Part shown: piece by piece, positions 10,479 to 22,300 of the stretch
How positions within the stretch are numbered: the first letter of the stretch is position 1
Layout of the letters: each line of letters starts with the position of its first letter
Origin: Papiliotrema nemorosa
Taxonomy: Eukaryota; Basidiomycota; Tremellomycetes; Tremellales; Rhynchogastremaceae
Direction of reading: 5' to 3'
DNA length: 35,408 bases
NCBI GenBank assembly: GCA_032158125.1
Contig: JASKOT010000063.1
Span: forward strand, 1-35,408
Made by a program: the position numbers and the translations under genes
Notes under the pieces: model-generated
What the model was told of the DNA's origin: nothing
Databases searched by the model: none
What the model saw: the letters and a program-made list of their open reading frames with translations, nothing else

Positions 10479-11395
10479 GTCAGATCTGCATGGTTCAGCG
10501 CGTCATGTCAGGCAGGAGAGTTCTCCGTTGGTGGTCTCTGGTTCCCGGCCGTCTCATGAGTCCCCAAGCGGCGTCTGATCGACCCACGTGTCTCGATTTT
10601 ATCTATAGCTGGTGACTCGGAGCAAGTCGAAACAGGTATCAGGGCATCTTGAACCATCGGCCCTCCGTCAGGATTCTCAGCCGAGCCGAAGCACAAGGTG
10701 GTTCTCGTGCAGCCAAGCCACAGCTAGAAAGTACCGGCGGCAAGGGACGCCACTCTGGTCTTTCAAAATTTTTCACATGTCAAAACGACCCTGAACTCTT
10801 CGCTTCTCTGACCACTTTTTTACGTGGGCCTTTCACCAAAACACAAAATGACGCACAGGGATGCACAGAACCAGCTGACCCTGTGTTCCTGTCAATTGCC
10901 GCATCGTGCATCCCATCCCGGACATCCTGCACCGAGGACGCAAGGCGGAATGTGCAAGGTCGGGCAGACCCGATCGGGGAGTGACCCTTTTAGACGATTA
11001 AAAGTGGAAAGGGGCGTACGAGCTGACGGCCGACCAGGCGTGTTATTTGACGAGTTTTACAGCGGCAGTAGCAGGCAAAAAGGGACAAATCATCTCGTCT
11101 GGTTAAACGGCACTTGTCACCTCCTTGGCTTTTTGCCTTGGGCACCTAATGAGGGTCAGAGGGTCAGTAGCGGGGTTGCTAAGCGGTGTGAATTGGGTAG
11201 GTGGAGGGGGGAAATTTCTCTGACAAGACTCGAAGACCATCAGAAAGAGACCTCGCAGTCTCCTGCTCTGCCCGAGACCCCAAGATTACCTCGCATAAAA
11301 CAAGTCGATTGTCTCCATCTTGTCGTTTACTCACTCATTCACTCCTCTTTCTATCTCTGGAACACATCGATCCAGCGGCAAATCGTACCTTCAAG
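10479..11395. promoter_or_regulatory. long intergenic region upstream of the hexose transporter
   Basis: These 917 bp lie between two genes pointing the same way, so they hold the 3' end of the membrane-protein gene and a long promoter/5' UTR for the sugar porter. A CACGTG E-box is at 10585-10590. Several G/C-rich tracts occur (for example GGAGGGGGG near 11203-11211), and ATAAAA lies about 100 bp before the ATG. Open frames across it have no recognisable content. The length fits a nutrient-regulated transporter gene, but no specific repressor site is claimed. Confidence 0.45.
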
Positions 11396-13251
11396 ATGGT
11401 CGTTTCGAGGAGCAGTAATAAGAAAGCTTTGACGTTATGTCTCTTCCAGTCCCTTGCTGGAGTCATCTTTGGATGGGGAAACTCTGAAGGTAGTGGTCTG
11501 GTAAGTCCAGAGCCGATCAACTTGGAGCACTGCACTGATGAGTCAGTTCAGCATGACCAGCTATCAAGAACGATTCGGAGAATGTGTGAACGGTGTTTGT
11601 ACGATTAGTACCACTCGACAGAGTGCCATCACTGGATTGTTGAGTGTTGGGGCTGTCATCGGAGCTGTCACTTCGGGATCCATCGCCAACAGAGTGAGCA
11701 CCCTTAGTCTGGCTCGATCGAACTCGACTGACCCTCATCAGTTTGGTCTTCGAATGACTTGTATCGCTTTCATTGTCATTCACCTTATCGGAGCAGCCAT
11801 CGAGGTGAATCATCAGCATCATCTTTTTTGTGGCAGTCGCTGACATCCCAGACCTCAGCCATGAACACCTATGCCCAGATCTGCGTCGCTCGTCTCCTCA
11901 CAGGTCTCGGAATCGGTGCCACCTCTGGTCTCGTCCCTGTCTTCCAGGCCGAGGCTGCCCCACCACGATACAGAGGTCTCGTCACTGGTTCTTTCCAACT
12001 TTGCGTCACACTCGGGATTTGGGGTGTCTCAATGACAAGTTGGGGAATGAGCTCTTATTCGGGTGATGTCTCTTGGCGAATCCCCGTATCCTTGCAAATG
12101 GTCTGGTCGGCGCTCTTGTTGGTCGGATTCATCTTGTCTCCGGAATCACCGAGATTCTTGGCCAAACAGGGTAAATGGGAAGAATGCCGAAAGAACTTGG
12201 CCAACCTCCGAGGACTGCCAGTCGATGACCACGAGATTGACGTGAGTAGACGTTATTGAGATTGATGGAGGTGACGGCTGATAATCAGGTCGAGATGGAC
12301 GAAGTTCACGTTGCCACCCAGAAAGATCAAGAACGAGGTCAAGCACGATACGCCGAATGCTTCTCGCCCAAGGACCGAATCCTCTGGCGAACAATGATTG
12401 GTATTCTCGTTCAGATTGGTCAACAAATCACCGGTATCAACTTTTTCTTCTCTTACGGTGTTCAATTCGCCCAAACTGCCGGATTGGACGATACCTACGT
12501 CTTCCAGATCATCCTTGCCAGTGTCAACGTCGCCATGTCTTTCCCCGGTATCATCGCCGTGGACAGGTTCGGTCGACGACCTGTTCTTCTCGTCGGTGGA
12601 GCTACCATGTTTGTCGGTCAAATCGTCGTTGGAGCCATCTCAAAGGCATACCCGGATAGTCAGGTCGTTGGAAAGTTGTTGATCTTCTTCACCGTCATCT
12701 TTGTCTCTGCCTTTGCGGCTTCATGGGGTCCCGTCGCTTGGGTCGTCTGTGGAGAGACATTCCCTATTCGATTGAGTAGCATGTGTGTCACCCTCGGTAC
12801 AGGTGCAAACTGGTTGTTCAACTTGATCATTGCGTAGGTCGCCTCCCTCCATTGCGTTTCATTCCCGCTGACCAGGCAGCTTCGCCGCTCCTCAGATCCA
12901 AGCCAAGATTGGGACCGGTATCTGTTTCGTCTGGGCTGGATGTCTCGCCTTGTCCTTCCTCTTTGCCTTCTTCTGTATCCCCGAGACCAAGGGAATGTCT
13001 ATTGAAGAGTACGTCAATCACCGATAGCTGAGAAGCCAAAGCTGATTCTCAGGGTCGACGCATTGTACCTCTCTCACACTCCCGCTTGGCGATCATCTCA
13101 CTTCCGACAAGCCCAAGAGAGCGCAGCTCAGACGAGCGAGGAGAAACACCGATCTCGATCTCTGCACCGAGAAGTCGGAGATGAACCGGCGGCCGGAAAG
13201 AGCTCTCAGCAGACCTCTGCCAGGACTTCGATGGAGACCTCGACCGTCTAA
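11396..13251 (+). CDS. MFS sugar porter (hexose transporter type)
   Basis: This is a twelve-helix plasma-membrane monosaccharide transporter of the major facilitator sugar-porter family. Seven exons (11396-11500, 11547-11693, 11742-11804, 11852-12241, 12289-12833, 12880-13008, 13053-13251) encode 525 residues. Signature motifs are in the expected order: ARLLTGLGIGA, PESPRFL after helix 6, QQITGINFF in helix 7, DRFGRRP between helices 8 and 9, GETFPIRLSS and the PETKG motif before the C-terminal tail. The QQITGINFF helix and PETKG favour hexoses such as glucose, but substrate cannot be read from sequence. The tail after PETKGMSIEEVDALY is about 65 hydrophilic residues, rich in serine, lysine and arginine. 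This is too short for a yeast Snf3/Rgt2-type sensor tail. The first exon starts directly before helix 1, as in other fungal hexose porters with short N-termini. Confidence 0.92.
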
Positions 13252-13493
13252 GCGTTACTCGGTTTTTGCCAGAGACGTGCCATCCTGATGATCGGGATGG
13301 TATAGAAAGATAGAAGATAGACTTGAAACAGAAAACAGATGATAAACCCTTGACGACCTGTTTTACGTGACGTAGATTGATCGACGATCATATACCGATA
13401 TCAAATGCAAATACCCTTCCCTTTGATCCAGTACGATCATATGATATATCAGTTTTTCGAAAGGGTACATCTTGTACAACGAACGTGACCGTA

Positions 13494-14335
13494 TCAGGCA
13501 GACAGGACAGACTGGAGCTCATCTTCCCATTGATCGCCACGAATGACCTTGCCTCCCATATCCGCCAATTCCTTCAAGGTAGCTTCCACGCCGTCCGGCT
13601 TGATCCCTTTCATCGCAGCTTCCAAAATGATAGTCTCGAATCCAGCTTCGATAGAAGACTTTGCTGTAGATCCCACACTATCGTCAGTGTGACCCGCGCG
13701 GGTGACATACCAGAAATCAGTTGCAAGTCCAGTTATGACCACCCTCCTCACCCCTTTGTACTTCAGATACTTTGCCAGTTCAGTCTCCCCAGAAGATACC
13801 TTGGGCGGAGTATCTTTAGGGGCATCGTCATCTGGAGAGGTTGAATCGGTGAGATACCCTTCAAAGGCGGAATAACATTCTATCCCCTTATGCCATCCCT
13901 GCCGTGAGTGTTCCTACACGAGTAGGTCAACATACTTTCCGGACTATCCTCATCTTATCTTTCACAGGCTCAAAAGAATGTCGAAGCTCCCGATCAATCT
14001 CTGCACCTTTCGTCCCGATGATGCAGTGCTCAGGCCACATGGCCTGGTCATACGTTGTCCCTCTTGCGTCTGTGATTTTCCGCTCGGTGAGTGGTTCGAC
14101 CGAATGTGTCGTAGCGAACGAGATATGCCCTTGCGGATGATAGTCCTGTCCATGAGAATTCCATTTCGGGATGTAGAATTACTTGAGAAGCAACAATGAT
14201 GTCCCATTTATCGGTGTCCTCCAGAAGTTCCTGGATGACAGGAATGATTTGTCTACCCTCTGGAACGGCCAGTGCGCCGTCGGGGGGTAGAAAGTCATTC
14301 TGAACATCGACAATGATCAATGCGTTCCCGGACAT
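13494..14335 (-). CDS. PNC1: Nicotinamidase (isochorismatase-like hydrolase)
   Basis: This enzyme deaminates nicotinamide to nicotinate in the NAD+ salvage (Preiss-Handler) route and lowers nicotinamide, an inhibitor of sirtuins. Four exons (14335-14183, 14145-13936, 13898-13711, 13677-13494) give 244 residues. Expected active-site residues by family comparison are D10 in IIVDVQNDF, K121 at the end of RIVRK, and C184 in GLATDFCVGSTA. Metal ligands are D52 and H54 in DYHPQGH, and H91 in WPEHC. The introns are 37, 37 and 33 nt. They fall immediately before D52, immediately after K121, and inside the C184 codon (TG|T). An acidic/proline insert (DSTSPDDDAPKDTPPK) follows YSAFEGYL and makes this protein slightly longer than yeast Pnc1. 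It is divergent from calcipressin and convergent with the hexose porter. Confidence 0.94.
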
Positions 14336-14635
14336 GGCGGGTATCGAGAGATTCTTCGTCCGGGCTTCTGAACGGACGACCGATTAGGCTGAAGAGCGTT
14401 ACAGCTCCTGGACCCTCCTTGTTTGTGCGAGTGTCGTGGATCTATGGTCAAGAAGGGTGATCTCGAGATCGACAGAATGACGAGGAATGCTGGACCACCT
14501 CCACCTTTTGGAGACTGCGCTCATCCTCTTGGCCAAACCTTCACTCTCCTTTATCCTTTCATCGACGTATCCACCTCGAGTCGACAGTGCCCCAATCATC
14601 CTAGAGCAACCCAGAACCTACAGCGTACTCACACG
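14336..14635. promoter_or_regulatory. bidirectional promoter PNC1 / RCN1
   Basis: A 300-bp gap separates the start codons of PNC1 (minus) and calcipressin (plus). An open frame runs through it into RCN1 from upstream, but the sequence has no family similarity and the first well-placed ATG is at 14636. I looked for the yeast calcineurin-dependent element (GAGGCTG or its complement) and did not see a copy. Confidence 0.5.
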
Positions 14636-15617
14636 ATGACAATTCCCGAACCTTCCACCTCGACATCAGCCCAGGTATCCCCACCGCCCTCATTGCTCTC
14701 AGACGACCCAACCGAATCAACCAACACTGCCGCTCTGCTCTTACCTCACCTCGCCCTCTTCTCCCCTTCCATCTTGGAAATCTTACGGGATCATTACGAG
14801 AAATTTGGTGTGATCGCTCATTGGGCCCCTGTAAAAGCCTTCGGTAGAGTCATCATCGTATGGCAAGAAGTCGAGGGGTGCGAGTTGGCCAAGCGGAATG
14901 GGGATTATCTCAAGTTGGACGTGGATCTACCCGAGGAAGATACCGAGACTGCTCAAACGAATCAGCCTGGAACCGGCAAAGAAGGCTACTTCAAGCCAAA
15001 GAGTGCGAAACATAAACCGTACGTCTTCACATACGCCGCATCGATTCTCCATCTTCCCTCGCGCGGATCATGTGCATCTAGGTACGGGCTGAAATGACAG
15101 AACCATACTACGTCTATACTCCCTCCCCTTCACCCCGCTCAATCCCGACCCTGCAGCTTTACACTTGGCTCCACCGGCACACGAGAAGAATTTCTTAATC
15201 TCACCGCCTGGATCTCCACCTGAAGGTTGGGAACCCATCATTGAAGACGGGCCGAACACGGTCACTCTTGCTGAGGATCTCCAGAGAGCTCTAGAGAGTC
15301 TAGCTTTGAATGGGCTGAAGAGGGGGAGAAGGGGTAGTAAGGAGGTGATTCTGGAAGAAGGGGGAGTGAGGGTCGAAGTGGAAGATACTTCTGTGCCCAA
15401 TGTGGAGGACATGGACGTGGATAAAGAGGGCGACTACGGAGCAAGCGCCAGTGGGGCGGAAGATGAGACGAGTTGGGATGTGGAGGAGAGGCTAGAAGGA
15501 CAAGGGAGTGGAATGGGCGTCTGGGAAGTACCCGGTATGCGAGGTGGTTCAGGTTCAGCATTGGGTACACCCATGGGCAAGATGAAGATGATTCCGACTG
15601 CTCGACCACCCATGTGA
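14636..15617 (+). CDS. RCN1: Calcipressin (regulator of calcineurin, RCAN/Cbp1 family)
   Basis: It binds the phosphatase calcineurin and tunes its activity in calcium signalling; the Cryptococcus protein is known as Cbp1, the yeast one as Rcn1. Two exons (14636-15018, 15101-15617) give 299 residues. An RRM-like domain lies at roughly residues 45-150 (LALFSPSILEILRDHYEKFG, KAFGRVIIVWQ, TILRLYSLPFTPLNPD). It is followed by the family signature NFLISPPGSPPEGWEP near residues 158-173, a serine-proline phosphorylation and docking segment. An acidic, glycine-rich tail follows and ends in KMIPTARPPM, resembling the C-terminal calcineurin-binding TxxP end of the family. The acceptor at 15100 is the one that restores the YSLPFTPLNP strand; earlier AGs give stops. 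It is convergent with a calcium exchanger gene 226 bp away. Confidence 0.93.
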
Positions 15618-15843
15618 GGGACCCCGGCATATTCTGGTGCTGCCTAGGAACGATAGAGACGAGATTATGACCTCGGATACGATTTTATATGCTCATTACG
15701 ACAGACGTGTATCCATATATGCATTCTACGTTATGACTCGTGTATACGTCGTGTACAAGTAAAAGATGAACCCCATGATAACAGACTGATATTGCTACAA
15801 CGGATATTTCCCTCTCGCGTTATTCTAGCCCTTGCCAGACACC

Positions 15844-18800
15844 TCAGTTTCGACCCGTCTTGACTTCTACCGCAACGTTAAGCGACATGACGATACCATA
15901 AGCCACAATGAGGCATGTGGCCCATCGACGATCAATCAGGTACCCATTCAACGGAACGACAATCGCCGTGGCCACGAGCATAAACACCAGTCCAGCCGCT
16001 GAGACCCACAAGGTGGGCGAGAAGTGTAGAGTGACGGGGGTAGAATGTGACTGCGAGAGCATGTGGTATGTGCCCGATCCACCGACTCCAAGCAGAAGAT
16101 TCAACATTGGACCGCCCTGCTCATCAGTCAAGCGAAACGTGGCCAGGTGAACAAGCCTGTGTTCTGTAATCTTCACTCACAAAACAAGCGGCATAGGCCA
16201 TGGCTGGAGCAAATTGCGCGACGGTCACATTCGCCACGAGATCCGCCAAGCTGTTGCCAACGGCGAAGACTCCATGTCAGCTCATATCCGGACGAGTAAT
16301 GGAGTCGAGGTCAACTGACTAGTGAGGCCAATAATGGCGTCGGACAGACCAAGGATCTCACCTATCGCCTGAAGTTGTCAGCTTACGGCCCATCATGCGG
16401 ATTCCTTAGCTCACCTGTAGAACCGTGACTACCTCGTCGGCGATGGCGGCGATCCAGACCATTGCACATATGAAACCTGCGAAACATCGCACCAGCCTCC
16501 AAGGTTTTGAAGAGCCATCCGTCGCATACATCAAGGTCATCACGCCAGCCGTCAAGCCTGCCAGGACCGCAGCGAGCAGAATCCACTTGCCGTAGCCAGT
16601 CACGCCTGGCATCAGCATCGCTCTTTTCGATCGTGCCAAGTGGATAGTTCATAGTGAAAATACGCACCAAAGATGATGAAGGTGACAAATGCGGGACCCA
16701 ATACACATTGCACGGCAGCAAGACCTCGATGAAACTCCAACGTCTCCTCTACATGAATATCATCCAACATTTCTTTGCTTATCTCCTGCCTCTCCTCACA
16801 GCCCTCCTCATCGTGGTCCGAATGGCCGATACTGGAATGACTGGCCATACGCCTCAGTGTGGCATGGTGGATTCGTCCGAGCGGAGAATGCAACGGTGAA
16901 AATCCACCGCCCACCAGATGATGCAGCTCTTCACCCACTTCAGCCGATAAAAGATGGTCGCCCTCCATCCCGTCAACATCGCCATCTTCGTCTTGATTCA
17001 GTGTTGTCTCAAAATAGTCCGCCTCGGCATCGTTATCGGGCAGCGCAAGAGCACCCTCGTCGACGGGTCCGTCGTCGACTACCGGCAAGGTGAGAGTCAA
17101 GGCGAGAATAGCGGGAACCGATGTGACAGCAAGAATCATCTCTATGACTGACTTGTGTCGGAAGCTCTGCAAACTGGGAAAGAGAATCCGAAGAGCTCTT
17201 CGGGTCTTTCGCCGTATCTTGAATCGCGATTCACGTGAGGGTAATGGGGGAGAGTATGCCGGTTCCGAAGGCGGAGAGGGAGCACCTGGTAGTCCAGAAG
17301 GATCAGTGATGGAGATGCTGGGTATCCTCGACCCAGATGATTTTCTCTTGGGAATCGTGACTCGCGGTCTGTTCGGCTTTGCAGTCGGTTCCAGGTGATC
17401 GGGCGTGGCGACACGGGAAGGAGGTTTACCAATTTGATCTTCCCATGGGTTCCGCAACTCCTGCATCGAAGCCTGACCAGGCCGAACGGTAGAGCCTGAA
17501 CTTGACGCAAATGATCCTCCTTCTGCAGTCTCGACGGTGGCTGGCAAGTGAGGGGAGGGAAAGTCCACAGGACTGGACCGGGACGGTCCTACTGCCGAGA
17601 CCGATCTCTGACGACCTTTGACATGGGTTGAACCTCGTGATAAGGTCGAGTGTGTATGGGCAGCGACAGAAGAAGACCGTCGATGACCATGATGCTCGTA
17701 CATGTCCGACACTGCCGCACCGAAATAATCACCACGATCTTCACCAAAGGGCGATCTGGCCGGAGTCGATCCCCTCGACTCGTTTTCTTTTCGCAACGAA
17801 TTGACAACATCCCTAAACTCGATCGCGCCTAGAAGGGAGAAATTAGCTCGAGAAGTATTGATTTCAAAATCTTCGGCTCGGTCCGATCTAGGTGAAAGGT
17901 GAGAATGACCTCGACGCAATTTGAGCCTTTGCGGAGAGAGGGAAGGGCTGCCGTTGATGGGTGACGCGGTCCGGGAACTTGCAGCCGACTTTCTTGACCG
18001 TTGTTCATCTTCCACATATTCATCATGTCCATCCGGAAGATGTAGGGAGGGTACATGAGGGCTGAGCGACGTTCGTCGAGTATTGGTAGAAGCGGGTGTG
18101 TGATGTTGACCAGTTTCCTCATTGTCCCATCCTAATGCCTTGTACGTTTCTTTCCTACTTTGCCGTCTGGACCACCAATTGCCGAGAACGACGACCACGA
18201 CGTAGCATACATAGAGAACGACCATTGCTCCTGATTCGTACAATGATAGATGCCCATCGTGAAGAACCGTAATGAGCAGAATGACCGCAGCGGTGAAGAA
18301 CAAGACGTCTCGTAGGAATGCTGAACGGGGAACGTGAAAAGGTTTAATCAAGGCGATAGTACCCACCACGATTGATATGACTGTCATCAGCACGACCCCC
18401 CATTATTATCCCATGAGTCGCCCCCTCGAAGACTGAGCATATGACTCACTGAACGTGGCCGCGCCGATCAACTCTCCAATGGCCAGACTGAACGTCCCGC
18501 CTCTGATCGCCGCGAACGTAGAAAAGACATCCGGACTTCCATTTCCAAAAGCAAGAAACGTGACTCCTGCCGTACTCTCGTTCAAACCAAGATACGCTGC
18601 TATCGTAGCCAAGTTCGGGCAAAAGAAGTCGGAAGCTGATATGCCGATGAAGGAGAACAAGAACGCCAGAATGACCAAAAGCCCAAATAATACAAATGGC
18701 TTGCCGAGTTGAGACGAATTGTCGTACCAATCTCCATAAGGCATCGACAGGAGTGAAGAGTGAGGTGTGGGGTTGTCAGCGGACCGACGAAGGATCGAGT

Positions 18801-18921
18801 GGAGTTGAGCATGAGGGGGGTTATGGTCGTGTTTCAGCACATGCGACGTTCGGACCAGTAGGAGCTGGAGAGTGATGGTGGCGGCAAGAAGAAGCCATGC
18901 TCGATTCTTGAGACCTGGCAT
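15844..18921 (-). CDS. Cation/calcium exchanger (CaCA superfamily, CCX/NCLX type)
   Basis: This is a membrane antiporter predicted to move Ca2+ against Na+, K+ or H+ in an internal or plasma membrane. Six exons (18921-18450, 18380-16668, 16620-16415, 16368-16320, 16269-16181, 16116-15844) give 933 residues. A signal-anchor-like N-terminus (WLLLAATITLQLLLV) precedes the first helix cluster. The alpha-1 repeat has AFGNGSPDVFST and the alpha-2 repeat has AVGNSLADLVAN followed by ACFGGPMLNLLLGVG, the two ion-binding signatures of the family. Between them lies an unusually long cytosolic loop of about 380 residues, rich in Ser, Pro, Arg and Asp/Glu, with many SP/TP sites. The yeast relative is YDL206W; human NCLX is a mitochondrial member. 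Its location here is not determinable. It is convergent with calcipressin. Confidence 0.9.
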
Positions 18922-19328
18922 GGTGAGGCGAAGGAGAGGGAGGGAAGATGGTCGTGTGATGAGGTTGTCTGCAGCGATTGCCAGCTATTTCAACATGGCC
19001 ACACTAAAATGCGAATGTAGTTGAGTGAAAGGATATACCCCAGATGGTGCAAGTCCCGTCGCCGACGCTCACAGTGTCGTCCTCACCGGGTCGAATGTCC
19101 AACAAGTCGAATGTCAATTGAACCAAATAAAGCACCGCTTCATATTGGCTGGGCGTCATCGTCGGCATCTCCCATCTTGGGTCACGTGATGATCTGCATT
19201 GAGGGTGGGGAGAGCTCTTTCATGAACCTGCTAATCGCTACATGCATCTCGAATGACGGTCCAACAAATACAATGAGGGCAGCAGGCCACAGTGGGACTG
19301 ACCCCTGATGACATAGCTCCTCTTCATC
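18922..19328. promoter_or_regulatory. promoter region of the cation/calcium exchanger
   Basis: A 407-bp gap upstream of the exchanger, downstream of the RING gene on the same strand. It contains the perfect 8-bp palindrome TCACGTGA (next entry). No coding frame is supported in it. Confidence 0.5.
19182..19189. promoter_or_regulatory. TCACGTGA E-box palindrome
   Basis: A perfect E-box flanked as in Cbf1/Pho4-type bHLH sites (GTCACGTGAT), about 260 bp upstream of the exchanger start codon. Motif match only; occupancy is unknown. Confidence 0.4.
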
Positions 19329-22300
19329 TTACACCACCCCTTCCCCCAACCGTCCACTATCCTCCTCCTCCAAGGCCACTCGACATACAAAGCACTGCTT
19401 GTTCTCCCTAAACCACCTCGTCCCGCACGTCTCGTGTGCAGCGTGTCCGCATATAGGCAGCAGAATCGCTTTGTCTCTATCTCTGAATTGAGATAAACAT
19501 ATAGGGCATTTGACGACCCGCACGCCCAACAAGGACAATTTGAGCTTGACCTTGCCTGCAGCATTGGTACGCCTAGAGTCGACCTGTACCAGGCCTGGCA
19601 AGAGGGTCGCCAACGCTGCAGGGCTCGCTGCTGGATTTTTGGCCGGTCCTAGGAAAGATGTCAGATGGGCATATCCCTGCGACTCATGTCAGTATGGAAC
19701 CCAGTGTGAGGCAGAGCTATGATCTCACCTCGTATTCCCGTCCTGAACCCTCCAGCCGAGAGACAAACACGTCGAGATCGGTGTACTCGGGACTCTGCCG
19801 CTGTTGACCTGCCGAAGTGAGATCCTGAGCGCTCATCGATCTCGAAGGGGCGGAAACATGCGTCTCGATGACAAGCTGGTTGTCGGATAGCGTTCGGTCA
19901 GCTGATGGTCGCACCGATACATCATCCTTCAGGACTCCAGATACCACTTTGGCCCATGGTCTTGGCGGAATAGGAGGCGGTCGAGGGCCTTTCGGCCTGA
20001 TACCGAGAGATGTTCTTGGTCTCGACGACCAGGCTGGAGGCGCTCGTGTGACAGAGGGTGGGTTTCCCTCAGACAATGAGGAGTCGGTCACGGACGCAGC
20101 GGAAGATTCGCGACGGACGGAATCCGGTCGAGTTTGGAATGCAGGAGGATCAGGACGAGGTCGTAACGGAGGCGCTATCGAGTCATCTGTGACCAGCGTC
20201 GGGGGAGGCGGAGGTGGCCTTCGAGTTGGCATAGCAGGTGCTCGATCCGCAGTGATAGTAGACGCGGTGATTGTGGAGGCCTCGGATGGCGTTGATGTTG
20301 GCCTCGGTGTGAGAGGTGTATCTGCGCTGGAGAGGATGGAGAGCTTTCGCTTGATCGACCCGTTTGAGCGTTTCGAGCGCAAGCTGACTGGAGGCGGGGG
20401 TGGAGGGGCTTTCTTCTTCGGCGCAACGAGATTGCCCGCTTCCGAGGAGGGCTGAGTAATCATGTCGCGAACAGCTTGTACGACCTCTGCTTTGGCTGCA
20501 CCTTGGGCTGAGCTTTCCGCCACGGAGTTGTCCTCGAGCAATTGAAGCAGCTCAGCAGTGGTTGCAGCTAATGTACGCAAATCTTTAGGGGGTGAAGATG
20601 GCGTCGTGCTCGGCCAGGCATCCGTCAAGTCGATCAAAGGACCCGTGATTTGCGACGTCAGAGGAGGGATCGGTTGGCTGGGTTCTTCTGCAATGGGCTC
20701 GTCTTTCCTCGGCTGCTCCTTTGCGACTGCTGGGACAGCTCTGGCTTGCATCCTCCCCAAAGCGGATTCTCTCCGTTTCAAAGCCGCTTCTCGATGAGGT
20801 GGCAGCGCGGCGCTCTCAGGGCCAATTCGGATATCTGGGTGCGACTGGAATCGATCACGGATCGATACAGGTCGAGTGCTCGAGACTGAATCGACAGTGC
20901 CTAAGATGTTAGGCGCGGACATTCGATGGTCCCTTTTGACGGCCGGTATCGCTTCTAGCTGAGCAGCAGTGAAGCCCGGAGACGAGAACAATGGCTTTTG
21001 CACGTCGCTTGGATCCTTCGATCGGATGGACCCAGTGCGAATTGGGGCATGTTTCTGGATCGTAGGCGAACGCCGCACCGCTTTTCCCCTAGTCAATTTG
21101 CGAGAAGGTGGGCTCTGCGAGATGACACGGTCTGAGCCAGACTGAGAATGAGTTTCGAGCCTTTCCGCCACCGTTGGGCCGCTGGGGGATAATGGCAGAT
21201 CCACAGGCGCCTTTGTGACCACGTTGGAAGCAGTCTCGACTTCACGACTGAGATGCCCTTCTATCCGCTGAGTCGACTGCTGCAGGAATACCGGAGAGAT
21301 AGCCTTTCGGACACTGGAAGTTGACTCCGAAGGAACCTCAGTCGGGAGTGATGGGAGTTGAGCTGCGTCAAGTGTCGTCGAAGGATCGCGTGGGACAATA
21401 AAGCTGGTAATAGACTCGCTCACGCTATGCGCAGAAGCTGACGCTTCCTCTTCAGCTGGAGGATAGGACAGTCGAGCCGGTGTTGCAGGTCGTGCGGGTG
21501 AAGCAAGTTCTGAACCAGCTGCAGCGGGTGCGGGATCGGCATTGTTACGTCTGATTCCGGTGAGATCGGCTGCTTGATCAATATCGGAGGTTGAGCCCGG
21601 CGCCGTGATCAAGTCTGGCGCGGCAGGTACGGTCACTCGCGGCGTCGGCAATTCGTGATTGCTGAGACGTTGATCCGATTCCGAACTATTGACGGTGTGG
21701 ATAGCCGGGACCGCTGATGGTGATGCGCTGAGTGTGGCGCTCGACAGTCTCTTGGCATCTGCGTTTTCCGATCGTTCGTCAGTGGGATGTGATGGGGTCC
21801 CGCTACGGTCGATCGGGGCATCGGGTCGCTGCGATCGTCCTTGTTCGAGTCCGGCCGCAGTCTCGGAGACCGCTAGAAGAGGTGATGGGTGAGCACCTGC
21901 AGCTGTATCAAGCTCGGCACTGCTGTCCGCGTCCGCTCTGTCCCAAGGCAACGCATTCTCCTCTGTCTCAAGAGAGTTACCCGGTGGGGGATCGGTAGGC
22001 GTGAGATTATCCGAGGGCGCCACACCCAAGGTCGGTAGTACGACTGATGTACGCCTGCTGTCTGCGATTGTCTCCTTTGCCAAACGCGACAATCTTCTTT
22101 CATTCTCCCGTCTGACTCTCTCCTCCAAGCTGTATCCCGCCAGAATATCTGCATTCCACATCCTCCTGTCCTCCCTCTGTGCCTGGGTTTCCTCAATTTC
22201 CGAGATTGTCCCACTATCCGTAGCCCCAGCTTCGGACTGTATCGGGCTCGAGGGCGCCGAGGCATACTGCGTAGCTGTAGGAGAGACCTCGCTCCCTGGA

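Noticed and set aside
11396..13251. Hexose porter as a glucose sensor (Snf3/Rgt2 type)
   Set aside because: The C-terminal tail is only about 65 residues, far shorter than yeast sensor tails, and lacks obvious repeated tail motifs.
19868..20455. 195-codon plus-strand open frame, glycine-rich
   Set aside because: It is the antisense shadow of the proline-rich RING protein; poly-proline codons read as glycine on the other strand.
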